In this document: positions 9,295-17,990 of the stretch, one piece after another | How the letters are laid out: each line of letters begins with the position of its first letter | How positions within the stretch are numbered: the first letter of the stretch is position 1 | Assembly (NCBI GenBank): GCA_017439585.1 | Contig: JAFSIV010000017.1 | Coordinates: 62,001 to 126,000 of the forward strand | DNA: 64,000 nt | Direction of reading: 5' to 3' | From: Clostridia bacterium | GTDB taxonomy: Bacteria > Bacillota > Clostridia > Oscillospirales > Acutalibacteraceae | Made by a program: the position numbers and the translations under genes | Notes under the pieces: generated by a model | Seen by the model: the letters and a program-made list of their open reading frames with translations, nothing else | What the model was told of the DNA's origin: nothing | The model's database searches: none

Positions 9295-9326
9295 ATTTAT
9301 ACCTCGTTTTTTTGATATATAAAGAG

Positions 9327-9352
9327 TATATAACAAAACAATTTGTTATATA
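9327..9352. promoter_or_regulatory. Palindromic operator, probably for the XRE regulator
   Basis: The arms TATATAACAAA (9327-9337) and TTTGTTATATA (9342-9352) are perfect inverted repeats with a 4-base spacer, 33 bases upstream of the regulator's ATG. A candidate TATACT -10 element lies in the proximal arm, so bound repressor would block transcription. A partial half site lies at about 9362-9373. Confidence 0.65.
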
Positions 9353-9449
9353 AAGGTGTAAAACGATTTGTTTTAAAAGGCGAATCTTTCTGCCCTTTCT
9401 TTTCGCCCACATAAGAAGGGCATGCCTTGCGGCACGAGCGAATAATAAC

Positions 9450-9479
9450 AAAAACTTCCTTAAAACTAAGGAAGTTTTT
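9450..9479 (-). terminator. Terminator at the 3' end of the MFS transporter gene
   Basis: A 13-bp stem (arms 9450-9462 and 9467-9479) with a 4-base loop and a T/A-rich end. The distal arm includes the last codons of the transporter gene, and its stop codon lies in the hairpin. Confidence 0.8.
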
Positions 9480-10644
9480 TATCTTCTTTAACACTTATTA
9501 AAGTCGCAATAATCATTGCAACGGGGAATATGGAAACTGTTAAGAAGCCGAATTTTAAATCAAGCTTATCGGCAACAACACCTAAAAGCCAAGGACCTAG
9601 CGAGCAACCAATATCTCCTAGCATCGCAAAGGCTGAAAACATAACCGCACCGCCGTTTTTAAAATCCTTAGCTCCCGCCGAATAAGTGCCTGGCCAAAAA
9701 ATACTAACGGTAAAACCGCAAAGCGCGCAGAATATTAAAGCTATAAATTGTATTTGGCAAAAAGCAACCGTAACATAGCAGATAAAACATAGCGAGCTTA
9801 AAATAGCCATTAATTTTTTAAAGGAAATTCTATTGCTTATTCTGGCATACCAAATTCTGCCCGCGCCCATAAATATTGCAAAAGCGCAAGGTCCTGCTAA
9901 ATCGCCTATTGTTTTTGAAACTTTTAGTGTTTGTTGAGCAAACATAGATGCCCATTGAGCCATAGCAATTTCGCTTGCTCCTGCACAAAGCATCATAACT
10001 AAATAACATCTGAAACGGCGAGAGGAAAAAAGCTTTTTAAAGCTATCTTGCTTTTGTTCTTTTGGAGGCTCTATTATCGGCGCTTTTAAAAACATAAAAA
10101 AGTTAAATAGCGGAACTAAGCTCCAAATAATCGGGATATATACCCAATTATTAAATCCTGATATAAAAACCATAGCGGTGGTAACCAGTACGGTGAAAAC
10201 CTGTCCCCAGCAGTAAAAAGAGTGAAGCACTGCCATATTACCAACCTTGTTTTTGGTCGGTAGCATTTCAACCATAGGGCTTATAACAACCTCAATAAGT
10301 CCGCTTCCAAAAGCAGTAACGGTCATAGCTATCAGTATCGCAAGATAGGTATTTTGCATAAGCTGGGGTAAAATACCGAGTAAGCATAAGCCTATGAAAG
10401 CCGAAGCTTGCGCTAAAACGCAGGCATTTTTATAACCTATGTATTTTAAAATCTTAGGCGTGAAAAAATCGGTTGCCATTTGGGTCAAAAAGTTTACCAA
10501 AATTATTCTGCCTAATTGCTCGTAATTGAGGGCATAAATATCCTGCAAAGCAATAAAAAGAATAGGCAAGAAGTTATTAACTATTGCTTGAACGATATAG
10601 CCTATATAACAAGCAACTTTTGTTACGGTGAAGCTTTTACTCAT
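9466..10644 (-). CDS. Major facilitator superfamily transporter
   Basis: A 392-residue integral membrane protein with about 12 hydrophobic segments and a charged cytoplasmic loop at the middle (about residues 195-215, PPKEQKQDSFKKLF). The arrangement resembles the fucose-permease-like or sugar/H+ symporter branch of the MFS, but the substrate cannot be read from sequence. Its ATG overlaps the end of the phosphatase gene by 8 bases, so the two are translationally coupled. The gene ends inside a strong terminator. Confidence 0.85.
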   Translation of the reverse strand: MSKSFTVTKVACYIGYIVQAIVNNFLPILFIALQDIYALNYEQLGRIILVNFLTQMATDFFTPKILKYIGYKNACVLAQASAFIGLCLLGILPQLMQNTYLAILIAMTVTAFGSGLIEVVISPMVEMLPTKNKVGNMAVLHSFYCWGQVFTVLVTTAMVFISGFNNWVYIPIIWSLVPLFNFFMFLKAPIIEPPKEQKQDSFKKLFSSRRFRCYLVMMLCAGASEIAMAQWASMFAQQTLKVSKTIGDLAGPCAFAIFMGAGRIWYARISNRISFKKLMAILSSLCFICYVTVAFCQIQFIALIFCALCGFTVSIFWPGTYSAGAKDFKNGGAVMFSAFAMLGDIGCSLGPWLLGVVADKLDLKFGFLTVSIFPVAMIIATLISVKEDKKLP

Positions 10645-11302
10645 TTTTAGTACCTTTAATAATATCTAAAATTTCGTTTGGTGTTTCTACTATGTATTTA
10701 GCACCATTTTCTAAAAGTTCGGATTTTTCTCTGAATCCCCAAAGAACTCCAACACCGATAGCGCCTGAGTTTACTGCAACAGCGCAGTCCATACCCGAAT
10801 CACCTATAAATAAACATTCAGAGGGCTTAATACCTAACTCTTTTATGATTTCGAGAGTAAGTGTAGGGTCAGGCTTTGCAGGGTAACCCTCTCTTTTTCC
10901 GCAGATAATATCAAAATAAGAACCACCTAAAATTTTTGATACCACTTCTTCGGCAGGCTTTTGAGCCTTATTGGATATAACGGCAGTTTTAAGATTTAGT
11001 TTCTTTATACTTTCTAAAAGTATAGGTATGCCGCTATAAGCATAGGAGTTATCAGCGAAATGAATTTTATAATGCTCTAAAAATTTTCCTAAAACTTTTT
11101 GTTTTGTTTCAGCGTCTCTTGAAGCTTCTGGTAGAACTCTTTCAATTAATTTTGGCATACCGTCGCCAACAAAATATTTATATTTTTCGACTTCATGGGT
11201 AGGAAATCCAAAAAAGGTCAAAGCAAAGTTGCAGCTTGCCGCTAAATCCGCTAAGGAATTAACAAGGGTGCCGTCCAAATCGAATAAAACTGCTTTAATC
11301 AT
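10637..11302 (-). CDS. HAD-family phosphatase (phosphoglycolate phosphatase-like)
   Basis: A 221-residue haloacid-dehalogenase hydrolase. Motif I is VLFDLDGTLVNS (nucleophile Asp), the cap helices follow, motif II is TAVISNK, the motif III Lys lies in the KPDPTL segment and motif IV is FIGDSGMDCAVA. The PDPTLTLEIIKELGI segment and the length match Gph/PGP-like enzymes. Substrate is probably a small phosphorylated metabolite. It overlaps the MFS gene by 8 bases, which suggests uptake and dephosphorylation functions that are expressed together. Confidence 0.85.
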   Translation of the reverse strand: MIKAVLFDLDGTLVNSLADLAASCNFALTFFGFPTHEVEKYKYFVGDGMPKLIERVLPEASRDAETKQKVLGKFLEHYKIHFADNSYAYSGIPILLESIKKLNLKTAVISNKAQKPAEEVVSKILGGSYFDIICGKREGYPAKPDPTLTLEIIKELGIKPSECLFIGDSGMDCAVAVNSGAIGVGVLWGFREKSELLENGAKYIVETPNEILDIIKGTKNE

Positions 11303-11333
11303 AAACTTCCTCCATAGAAAATATTTGGTATAT

Positions 11334-11364
11334 ACAAAAAACCCCTAAGCCAAAGCTTAGGGTT
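11334..11364 (-). terminator. rpmB terminator
   Basis: A 10-bp stem (11341-11350 with 11355-11364, loop CAAA) that on the minus strand is followed by a T6 run, 23 bases after the rpmB stop. Confidence 0.85.
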
Positions 11365-11386
11365 ATTTGCAAGAAATTATTATCAA

Positions 11387-11575
11387 TTAAATAGCTCTGG
11401 TAACCTTACCGGAACGTAAGCAACGGGTGCAAACATTGATACGGCGGGGCGAACCGTTTACGATTGCCTTAACCTTCTTAACATTGGGCTTCCAGGTTCT
11501 GTTGGTGCGTCTGTGTGAGTGAGAAACCTTAATACCGAAAGCAATTTCTTTGTTGCAGATATCACATTTAGCCAT
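11387..11575 (-). CDS. rpmB: 50S ribosomal protein L28
   Basis: A 62-residue L28 with the zinc-binding form of the family: CDIC near the N terminus (C4, C7) and CTRC near the C terminus. The body SHSHRRTNRTWKPNVKKV is characteristic. The ATG at 11575 is preceded by a perfect AAGGAGGTG site; the longer open frame is not used. It forms a single-gene unit with promoter 11634-11662 and its own terminator. The Asp23-fakA-recG cluster that often accompanies rpmB in Firmicutes is located elsewhere, at 52-56 kb. Confidence 0.97.
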   Translation of the reverse strand: MAKCDICNKEIAFGIKVSHSHRRTNRTWKPNVKKVKAIVNGSPRRINVCTRCLRSGKVTRAI

Positions 11576-11633
11576 GGTCTGCACCTCCTTCAATAATATG
11601 TGAAAACGGATATAATTCCGCATAGCAAAAACT

Positions 11634-11662
11634 ATAATATCATACTATGTCGAAAAAATCAA
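11634..11662 (-). promoter_or_regulatory. rpmB promoter
   Basis: TTGATT (11657-11662) and TATTAT (11634-11639) on the minus strand, 17-base spacer, about 58 bases upstream of the start codon. Confidence 0.7.
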
Positions 11663-11679
11663 GTATTTTTTTAATATTT

Positions 11680-12663
11680 TTAATATTCGCTTCTTCCGGG
11701 TCTGCTCATAAGGTCGTAAAGCGCGGTTTTAGGTTCTTCATTTTTATAAAGAATATTATAGCATTTTGATATAATAGGCATTTCTATGTTATATTTTTTA
11801 GCCAATTCATAAGCCATTTGGGCAGCATAATATCCTTCCACCGTTCCGGTTTCTTTTAAAGCAGTCTCAATATCCATACCGCTACCCACTTTATTTCCAA
11901 ATCGGTTGTTTCGGCTATGAACTGACATGCAGGTAACTATTAAATCACCAATACCTGCAAGCCCCGAAAAAGTGGCTTCATGAGCTCCCATACAAACACC
12001 TAATCGGCAAATTTCTGCAAGACCTCGGGTTATTAATGCGGCCTTTGTGTTATCGCCTAAATGCAGACCGTCACATATACCGGCGGCAATAGCGATAACA
12101 TTTTTAAGCGCACCGCCAAGCTCAACGCCTGCTAAATCTGACGAGGTATAAATTCTTAAAACATTTGAGGATAAAATATTTTGAACCGCCTGAGCAGCAT
12201 ATAGCGAATCGGATGCTGCAACGAGCGAGGTTGGTATTTTTCGGGCAACCTCTTCTGCGTGAGACGGACCTGAAAGTATAACTATCGGGGAAGAGGGAAG
12301 CTCCTCTTTTATAACCTGAGAAAGACGGTTTAATGTGTTTTTTTCAAGACCTTTCGCAACATTAACAACAATACCTATATCCTTGCATTCAGATAGCTTA
12401 TGCGCAACCTCGCGAACAGCAGAGGAGGGTGCTGCGATAATGGTAATAGTATCGCCTTCAACCTTTGATATATCGTCAGTAATATTAATATCCTCAGGCA
12501 AGATAATGCCCGGTAAAAGCTTTTCATTACCGCGTTTTTCGTTTAAAAGCTTAACCTCTTCTTTAAAAGGAGACCATAAAGACACTTCGCAACCGTTGTT
12601 ATAAGCGCAAAGAGCCAAAGCCATACCAAAACCGCCTGAGCCTAAAACTGTAATCTTAGCCAT
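11680..12663 (-). CDS. gpsA: Glycerol-3-phosphate dehydrogenase [NAD(P)+]
   Basis: A 327-residue enzyme that reduces dihydroxyacetone phosphate to sn-glycerol 3-phosphate, the backbone of phospholipids. The Rossmann dinucleotide site is ITVLGSGGFGMALALCAY (the usual Trp/Thr of GAWGTA is replaced here by Phe/Met). Family motifs LSGPSHAEEVARKIPTSLV and GALKNVIAIAAGICDGL with the catalytic Lys are present. ATG 12663 is one base after the plsY stop (TAGTATG), so gpsA follows plsY in a der-plsY-gpsA operon. This puts the donor backbone enzyme next to the first acyltransferase. Confidence 0.96.
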   Translation of the reverse strand: MAKITVLGSGGFGMALALCAYNNGCEVSLWSPFKEEVKLLNEKRGNEKLLPGIILPEDINITDDISKVEGDTITIIAAPSSAVREVAHKLSECKDIGIVVNVAKGLEKNTLNRLSQVIKEELPSSPIVILSGPSHAEEVARKIPTSLVAASDSLYAAQAVQNILSSNVLRIYTSSDLAGVELGGALKNVIAIAAGICDGLHLGDNTKAALITRGLAEICRLGVCMGAHEATFSGLAGIGDLIVTCMSVHSRNNRFGNKVGSGMDIETALKETGTVEGYYAAQMAYELAKKYNIEMPIISKCYNILYKNEEPKTALYDLMSRPGRSEY

Positions 12664-12664
12664 A

Positions 12665-13312
12665 CTATTTCTTACCCTTTCCAATTTTTGATTCGGTGCC
12701 TGCCAATAATCTTTTTATATTGGTTTTATGCTTGGTAACAACTATAACTCCCATTAATATTGCAAGTATAATCTGCGGTAAAAAAGAGGCATCATCGCTA
12801 TGAAAAAAGCATACCGAGAAAACAACGGTAAAGGTTGCGATTAATGAGCTTAGAGATACCATTTTGAAAATTAAAAGAGTAACGGCGAAAACTATAAGAC
12901 CTAGTATAATTGCAATAGGCGAACAAACTGCAAAAATTCCAACGCTTGTTGCAACTCCTTTTCCGCCCTTAAATTGAAAGAAAATAGGGAATACATGGCC
13001 TATCATACAGAATAGTCCGCAGATAAACGCGCCGTAAATTCCTTTTGACCAACTGTCGCCTGTTTCTTTGAAAATATAATCGAAAATAAGCTTACCCATA
13101 TAAGAGGCTATAAAACCTTTTAAAGCATCGAATACGAAGGTGAGCATACCGGGCAAAAAACCGCCGTTTCGCATAACATTGGTGGTGCCCGCGTTTCCGC
13201 TTCCAAGGTTTCGAACATCCTTTTTCAAAAATACTTTCGAAAAAATAACGGCAAAATTTATACTTCCTATTAAATATGCAGCTATAATAGTTACAAGGGC
13301 GGTTATAATCAT
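12665..13312 (-). CDS. plsY: Acyl-phosphate:glycerol-3-phosphate acyltransferase
   Basis: A 215-residue membrane enzyme with five to six hydrophobic segments that acylates G3P with acyl phosphate. Diagnostic motifs are AYLIGSINFAVIFSK near the N terminus, KDVRNLGSGNAGTTNVMRN, and FKGGKGVATSVG, which are the three conserved loops of PlsY. Its ATG shares one base with the der stop, and gpsA follows after one base. Together with FakA and DegV elsewhere in the window it provides a route from exogenous fatty acid to lysophosphatidate. Confidence 0.96.
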   Translation of the reverse strand: MIITALVTIIAAYLIGSINFAVIFSKVFLKKDVRNLGSGNAGTTNVMRNGGFLPGMLTFVFDALKGFIASYMGKLIFDYIFKETGDSWSKGIYGAFICGLFCMIGHVFPIFFQFKGGKGVATSVGIFAVCSPIAIILGLIVFAVTLLIFKMVSLSSLIATFTVVFSVCFFHSDDASFLPQIILAILMGVIVVTKHKTNIKRLLAGTESKIGKGKK

Positions 13313-14634
13313 TATTTATCTCCTCTTTCTCTAATAACGAATCTAACTGGTGTGCCTTCTAAACCGAATGTTGCACGGATTTGATTTTCAAGGTAACGCT
13401 GATAAGAAAAATGAAACAGCTCTGCTTTGTTACAGAAGCAAACAAATGTTGGGGGCTTGGTTGAAGCCTGAGTCATATAATAGATTTTAAGGCGCTTGCC
13501 CTTATCTGTTGGTGGTTGAACACGAGCGGTGGCATCGGCTAAAATATCATTTAGCATACCGGTTGAAATACGCATTGTATTTTGCTCGTTAACATATTTT
13601 ATAAGCTCAAACAAACGGTCAACCCTTTGACCTGTTTTTGCCGAAATAAATACTATCGGAGCATAAGGCATAAATGAAAAATCAACCATAAGCTTTTTGC
13701 GGAAGCTATCCATAGTGCTACCGTCTTTCTCAACGGCATCCCATTTATTGACCGCTATTATACAAGCCTTGCCTTGTTCTAATGCTAAACCTGCAACCTT
13801 AGAGTCCTGTTCGGTAAACCCGTCAACACCGTCTATCATAATAACGCAAACATCGGCGCGTTCGATAGCCATTTTAGCTCTGAGAACGCTGAATTTTTCG
13901 ATTTTATCCTCAACCTTTGATTTTCTTCTGAGTCCTGCGGTATCAATGAAATTATATTTTATTCCGTTTTTTTCAATTCTGGTATCAATCGCATCGCGGG
14001 TTGTTCCCGCAACATTAGAAACAATAGAACGCTCCTCACCTGCGATTTGATTAATAAGAGAGGATTTTCCGGCATTAGGTTTTCCTATAATGGCAACATC
14101 TATAATATCCTCGTCCTCATCAAAAAACTCTTCCTCTGGGATATGCGATATAACTGAGTCTAATAAATCGCCCGTTCCATGTCCGTGAACCGAGGAAACT
14201 GCAATCGGGTCGCCTAAGCCTAAATTATAAAATTCATAAAACTCTGCGGGGGTATCGCCGATTTTATCGCATTTGTTAACACAAAGAACAATAGGTTTTC
14301 CTGAGCGCCGGAGCATTGCCGAAACCTCTTGGTCGGCAGCGGTAACGCCTGTTTTTATATCGGTAACAAAAACGATAACGCTTGCAGTATCAATAGCAAG
14401 TTGAGCCTGCTCGCGCATACTGCTTAAAATAATATCGTCGGTCTTAGGCTCAATACCGCCTGTATCAACAAGCATAAGCTTTCTGCCAAGCCATTCGGCA
14501 TCGCCGTAGATACGGTCGCGGGTAACACCCGGAGTATCATCAACGATAGAAAGTCTTTTACCTATTATTTTATTAAAAAGGGTGGATTTGCCCACATTCG
14601 GTCTGCCAACTACGGCAACAATAGGCTTCGCCAT
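13312..14634 (-). CDS. der: Ribosome biogenesis GTPase Der (EngA)
   Basis: A 440-residue GTPase with two tandem G domains and a C-terminal KH-like domain, required for 50S assembly. First G domain: GRPNVGKSTLFNK, DTGGIE, NKCD. Second: GKPNAGKSSLINQ, DTAGLRR, NKWD. The C-terminal domain occupies roughly residues 350-440. Length is standard. It is followed by plsY with TAATG overlap, and preceded by the DUF512 gene, a neighbourhood widely conserved in clostridia. Confidence 0.97.
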   Translation of the reverse strand: MAKPIVAVVGRPNVGKSTLFNKIIGKRLSIVDDTPGVTRDRIYGDAEWLGRKLMLVDTGGIEPKTDDIILSSMREQAQLAIDTASVIVFVTDIKTGVTAADQEVSAMLRRSGKPIVLCVNKCDKIGDTPAEFYEFYNLGLGDPIAVSSVHGHGTGDLLDSVISHIPEEEFFDEDEDIIDVAIIGKPNAGKSSLINQIAGEERSIVSNVAGTTRDAIDTRIEKNGIKYNFIDTAGLRRKSKVEDKIEKFSVLRAKMAIERADVCVIMIDGVDGFTEQDSKVAGLALEQGKACIIAVNKWDAVEKDGSTMDSFRKKLMVDFSFMPYAPIVFISAKTGQRVDRLFELIKYVNEQNTMRISTGMLNDILADATARVQPPTDKGKRLKIYYMTQASTKPPTFVCFCNKAELFHFSYQRYLENQIRATFGLEGTPVRFVIRERGDK

Positions 14635-14654
14635 ATAAACCTCCTAAGCTTTGC

Positions 14655-15959
14655 TTAAATTCCTAAAATTTTATCTAAAAACTGATATCCGTCATTATCG
14701 ACGGGGGTTATTTTTATATTTAATCTTTGAGACAATTCTTCTAAGGTTATGCTATCTAAAAACATATCCTTTCCATCTCGAAGCATAACCGAGGGTATAA
14801 GCAATTCTTCGCCTAATTCCTCGCCGCAAAGCTGCTTTAAAATATCGGTTGCGGTAACTAAACCTGCAACGGTTATTTTGCCGCCGAAAAAGTCATTTTT
14901 AATGCATTTTACTTTGCAATCTAAATTATCCCACTTTTTTCCTATATTGTCAACCATTTCTGAAATAAATGGAAATGCGGCTTCGCCTGTTGCTACTGTA
15001 ATTATGCGCTTTTTATCTAATTTGTAATCACAAAGATTTATAGCCTCTAAAACTTCACTTTCAAAAAGCGATACTAAGCCTACTCCGTTTTCAAGCTGCA
15101 AAAATTCTTCATAGTAAGAAGCTTCGGGAAGCTTCTTTTCGGCTAGTATATAAAACTCGTCTGCCGCAAAAACTCTGCGGTTTCCGTATTTTTTAATACA
15201 TTCGTCGCCGAAACGGTCGATAATTTCTAAGGTGTTTAAAGAGGTTTCCTTTGTGTAAGGAGAAATCTCTGCTAAACCATAGCGGTATCGGGTTAGTCCC
15301 ACAGGTACCGCCGCGATACATTCAACATTTTTTAAAGCGGTTAAATCGTTGAGACTTCTTTCTAATTCTTCGCCGTCATTAACCCCAGGAACTAATACGA
15401 GCTGGCAATTAAGCTTTATATCGGCATCATTTAATCGGTTTATGATTTTTAAAGCCTCGCCCGCATTTTTATTATTCATCATTTTAACTCTAAGCTCAGG
15501 GTTGGTTGTATGAACCGAAATATTTATCGGGCTTATATGCATTTTTATAATACGCTCAACCTCATGCTCGGTTATATTAGTTAAAGTTATATAATTTCCA
15601 AACAAAAAGGATAGGCGGGAATCATCATCCTTAAAATAAAGGGTATCGCGGAGCCCTCTGGGTAATTGGTCGATAAAACAGAAAATGCATTTATTTTTGC
15701 AACTATGCTTTTTATCCATTAAATAGGTTTCAAATTCCAAACCTAATTCTTCAAATTCTGCTTTTTTAATTTTAACTGTTCTTATGCGGTTTTTTGAATT
15801 TATATAGCTGAGCTTTAATTTTTCATTGTTTTGGTAAAATCTAAAATCCAAAACATCCATAATTTCGTTGCCATCAATGGAAATTAGGGTATCACAAGGC
15901 TTTAATCCTTTTCTATCTGCAATACTGCCCTTTAAAACCGATTTAATTATAACCGACAT
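14655..15959 (-). CDS. DUF512 protein: PDZ domain plus radical-SAM-type iron-sulfur domain
   Basis: A 434-residue protein. Residues about 5-65 form a PDZ-like domain (VLKGSIADRKGLKPCDTLIS). A CxxxCxxC cluster motif follows, CKNKCIFCFIDQ, as in radical SAM enzymes, and then the DUF512 domain in the C-terminal half with VATGEAAFPFI and FGGKITVAGLVT. The family is common in clostridia and usually adjacent to der, as here; its reaction is not known. ATG at 15959 follows AGAGGTG with 5 bases spacing; six upstream codons are rejected. It is probably cotranscribed with der, 20 bases downstream. Confidence 0.85.
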   Translation of the reverse strand: MSVIIKSVLKGSIADRKGLKPCDTLISIDGNEIMDVLDFRFYQNNEKLKLSYINSKNRIRTVKIKKAEFEELGLEFETYLMDKKHSCKNKCIFCFIDQLPRGLRDTLYFKDDDSRLSFLFGNYITLTNITEHEVERIIKMHISPINISVHTTNPELRVKMMNNKNAGEALKIINRLNDADIKLNCQLVLVPGVNDGEELERSLNDLTALKNVECIAAVPVGLTRYRYGLAEISPYTKETSLNTLEIIDRFGDECIKKYGNRRVFAADEFYILAEKKLPEASYYEEFLQLENGVGLVSLFESEVLEAINLCDYKLDKKRIITVATGEAAFPFISEMVDNIGKKWDNLDCKVKCIKNDFFGGKITVAGLVTATDILKQLCGEELGEELLIPSVMLRDGKDMFLDSITLEELSQRLNIKITPVDNDGYQFLDKILGI

Positions 15960-15984
15960 AAAAACACCTCTTATCATACAAAAT

Positions 15985-16020
15985 ATAAAAAATAAGGGAA
16001 GGATTTTCTCCTCCCCTTAG
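15985..16020 (-). terminator. rpmF terminator
   Basis: On the minus strand CTAAGGGGAGGA pairs with TCCTTCCCTTA (one G-T pair), followed by a T6 run, just after the rpmF stop. It separates rpmF from the DUF512-der operon. Confidence 0.8.
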
Positions 16021-16028
16021 ACTGCTAA

Positions 16029-16208
16029 TTATTCGCCAACCTTTACAACCTCACGGCCGTTATATTGACCGCAAGCAGCACAAAGTCTGTGAGGGCGCTT
16101 GTATGCACCGCATGAACATTTAACCAAAGTAGGCGCATTCAATTTCCATACATTGTTTCTTCTTTTATCTCTTCTAGCTTTAGAAGTTTTTCTCTTCGGT
16201 ACTGCCAT
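16029..16208 (-). CDS. rpmF: 50S ribosomal protein L32
   Basis: A 59-residue L32 beginning [17 protein letters not shown] and carrying the zinc form's cysteines CSCG and CAACG. The ATG at 16208 follows a perfect AAGGAGGTG site. It lies 20 bases after the DUF177 gene, the classical DUF177-rpmF pair, and ends at its own terminator. Confidence 0.97.
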   Translation of the reverse strand: MAVPKRKTSKARRDKRRNNVWKLNAPTLVKCSCGAYKRPHRLCAACGQYNGREVVKVGE

Positions 16209-16228
16209 TTTAGGCACCTCCTTCAAGT

Positions 16229-16735
16229 CTAATCATTGTTTTCCTTTAATAAATCTGCAAGCACTGCTAAACGGGGGTCGATTTCCTTTTTGGGACAATC
16301 ACAATCACCGTTATTAAGGTTTTTACCGCACTTAAAGCAAATACCCCGGCATTCCTCACTGCATAAATGCTTCATAGGAAGATTTACTATTACTTCGGAA
16401 TACACCAGCTCGTCCAAGTCGAGCTTCATATCGGGAGTTATGAGTATTGTGTCGCTTTCCTCGCCTTCAATAGAAACTGCGAGGGACTTATCAAAAGTCA
16501 AAGTGTGTGTTCTTACGGTATATTCACCGCAACGATCACAGCCGGCTTCAAAATCATAAGAAATCTGAGCCTCAAACCTTACTAAGCTTGCCTTGTTAGA
16601 AATGGTTCCATTGATTTTAACGGGCTTTTTGAGCGGATATTCACCCATAAACTCAACATCGCTCATATCTAAACTATACTCAATCGGCAGAGAACTGTTA
16701 TCTTTAACAAATATATGTTTTAAATCGATAATCAT
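16229..16735 (-). CDS. DUF177/YceD family protein
   Basis: A 168-residue soluble protein of the YceD family, which is required for normal 23S rRNA/50S maturation in some bacteria and is nearly always upstream of rpmF. Visible features are a beta-rich N-terminal half, a cysteine pair CDRCGEY near residue 70, and the C-terminal [21 protein letters not shown] cysteine cluster, which probably binds zinc. Start codon follows GAGGTGGAAGT. A consensus promoter lies 28 bases upstream. Confidence 0.9.
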   Translation of the reverse strand: MIIDLKHIFVKDNSSLPIEYSLDMSDVEFMGEYPLKKPVKINGTISNKASLVRFEAQISYDFEAGCDRCGEYTVRTHTLTFDKSLAVSIEGEESDTILITPDMKLDLDELVYSEVIVNLPMKHLCSEECRGICFKCGKNLNNGDCDCPKKEIDPRLAVLADLLKENND

Positions 16736-16762
16736 ACTTCCACCTCTATCGTCGCACAGATT

Positions 16763-16791
16763 ATTATATCGTCAGAGTTTCCATTTGTCAA
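16763..16791 (-). promoter_or_regulatory. Promoter of the DUF177-rpmF operon
   Basis: TTGACA (16786-16791) and TATAAT (16763-16768) on the minus strand with a 17-base spacer: a full consensus promoter. Confidence 0.85.
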
Positions 16792-16808
16792 GGGTTTTCT
16801 TATAAATT

Positions 16809-17846
16809 TTAAATAAAATAATAGTTTATATCCCAAGCGGGCAAGCCTTTAAAATGGCGCATATAAATCTTATAGTCATTTCTTATGGAAAATACCTTTT
16901 CGGGCAGGGTGAAAAGGTCTTCGGTTTTATGGTAACAGGATATAAGCATTTTAGGTTTTTGAGTTTTTATTGTGTTTTCGGCACCTGAAATCGCGTTTAG
17001 CTCTTCTCCCTCAATATCCATTTTAATAAAACTTACCTTTTTATCCTTTAAAAGCTCGTCAACCGTTATAAATTCTGCCAAGCTATCTGTTCCTAAACTG
17101 CTTGAATTTCTGCCATGCTTCATACCAAAGGGGAAAAGACCGCATTTATCTGATATGCATAGGTTTTTACATTCTATATTTTTTAAATGCTCGGTTAATT
17201 TTATAAGCTTTTTAAAGGTTTTACAGTCGGCCTCAACAGCTATAATATTTTCATAAGAATTTACTCTGTTTATAAAATCCAAAACTGTATCGCCGTTATA
17301 TGCTCCTAAGTCTAAAAAAATTTCGTTATCTAAAAGCTTTAAAAAGCTTTCATAAGGCTCGTCTGGTGTGGTTTCGCAGTCAAACAAATAATCTATTTTG
17401 CCGCTTATTTTATATTTTATGGTATTTATAAAGGTTTTTCTTGATAAATCATCAGCAAGCAGGTTAAAAATCTTATCAAACCGAGGTTTATTTTGTTCAT
17501 AGTAATCGAGGGTGAAAATATCTCCGCTTATAACCGGAACATCAGGAGCAAAAAGCTCGGTTTCGTTTTTTATTTTGATAACATTTTCTAAAACCTCATC
17601 TCTTGAAGAGCCAAAGCAGAGGAGAACTATCATATCTCCGAAGCGGTTTTTAAGCTCACGGTAGCTTGATATGATGTGTCCATGGAAAACTTTATTGCGA
17701 ACAAATCCGTCCGACGCAAAAATGCCTTTAAATTCAATTTCGTTTTTCTCTAAAACCGATATAATTTTATCTGCGCCGTTGCCCATACCGTATAAAACGA
17801 TAGGTTTATCGGTTTCTTTTAAATATTTCCAAAGCTCATTTTCCAT
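16809..17846 (-). CDS. FkbM-family SAM-dependent methyltransferase with N-terminal Rossmann-like domain
   Basis: A 345-residue protein in two parts. Residues 1-130 look like a nucleotide-binding Rossmann fold (KPIVLYGMGNGADKIISVLEK). Residues about 165-345 are an FkbM methyltransferase: FLDLGAYNGDTVLDF (SAM site), the ribose-binding acidic VEAD, and VSFIKMDIEGEELNAISGAE. FkbM enzymes O-methylate sugars, polyketides and other metabolites; no sugar-cluster neighbours are present, so the substrate is unknown. It is a single minus-strand gene that ends against the DUF177 promoter and diverges from cls. Confidence 0.8.
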   Translation of the reverse strand: MENELWKYLKETDKPIVLYGMGNGADKIISVLEKNEIEFKGIFASDGFVRNKVFHGHIISSYRELKNRFGDMIVLLCFGSSRDEVLENVIKIKNETELFAPDVPVISGDIFTLDYYEQNKPRFDKIFNLLADDLSRKTFINTIKYKISGKIDYLFDCETTPDEPYESFLKLLDNEIFLDLGAYNGDTVLDFINRVNSYENIIAVEADCKTFKKLIKLTEHLKNIECKNLCISDKCGLFPFGMKHGRNSSSLGTDSLAEFITVDELLKDKKVSFIKMDIEGEELNAISGAENTIKTQKPKMLISCYHKTEDLFTLPEKVFSIRNDYKIYMRHFKGLPAWDINYYFI

Positions 17847-17928
17847 ATTTTCACCGCCTTAAAATCAATAATATCATAATTTATAATGAAAATAAAGAAA
17901 TTTTTAAATAATGCTTTTATCCTAAAAT

Positions 17929-17957
17929 TTGACATAAATATTGCTCGGTGATATAAT
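17929..17957 (+). promoter_or_regulatory. Promoter of cls
   Basis: TTGACA (17929-17934) and TATAAT (17952-17957) with a 17-base spacer, about 34 bases before the cls ATG. Confidence 0.85.
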
Positions 17958-17990
17958 ATAATAAAGAGTTTTTTGAACGGAGGTGGGAAA

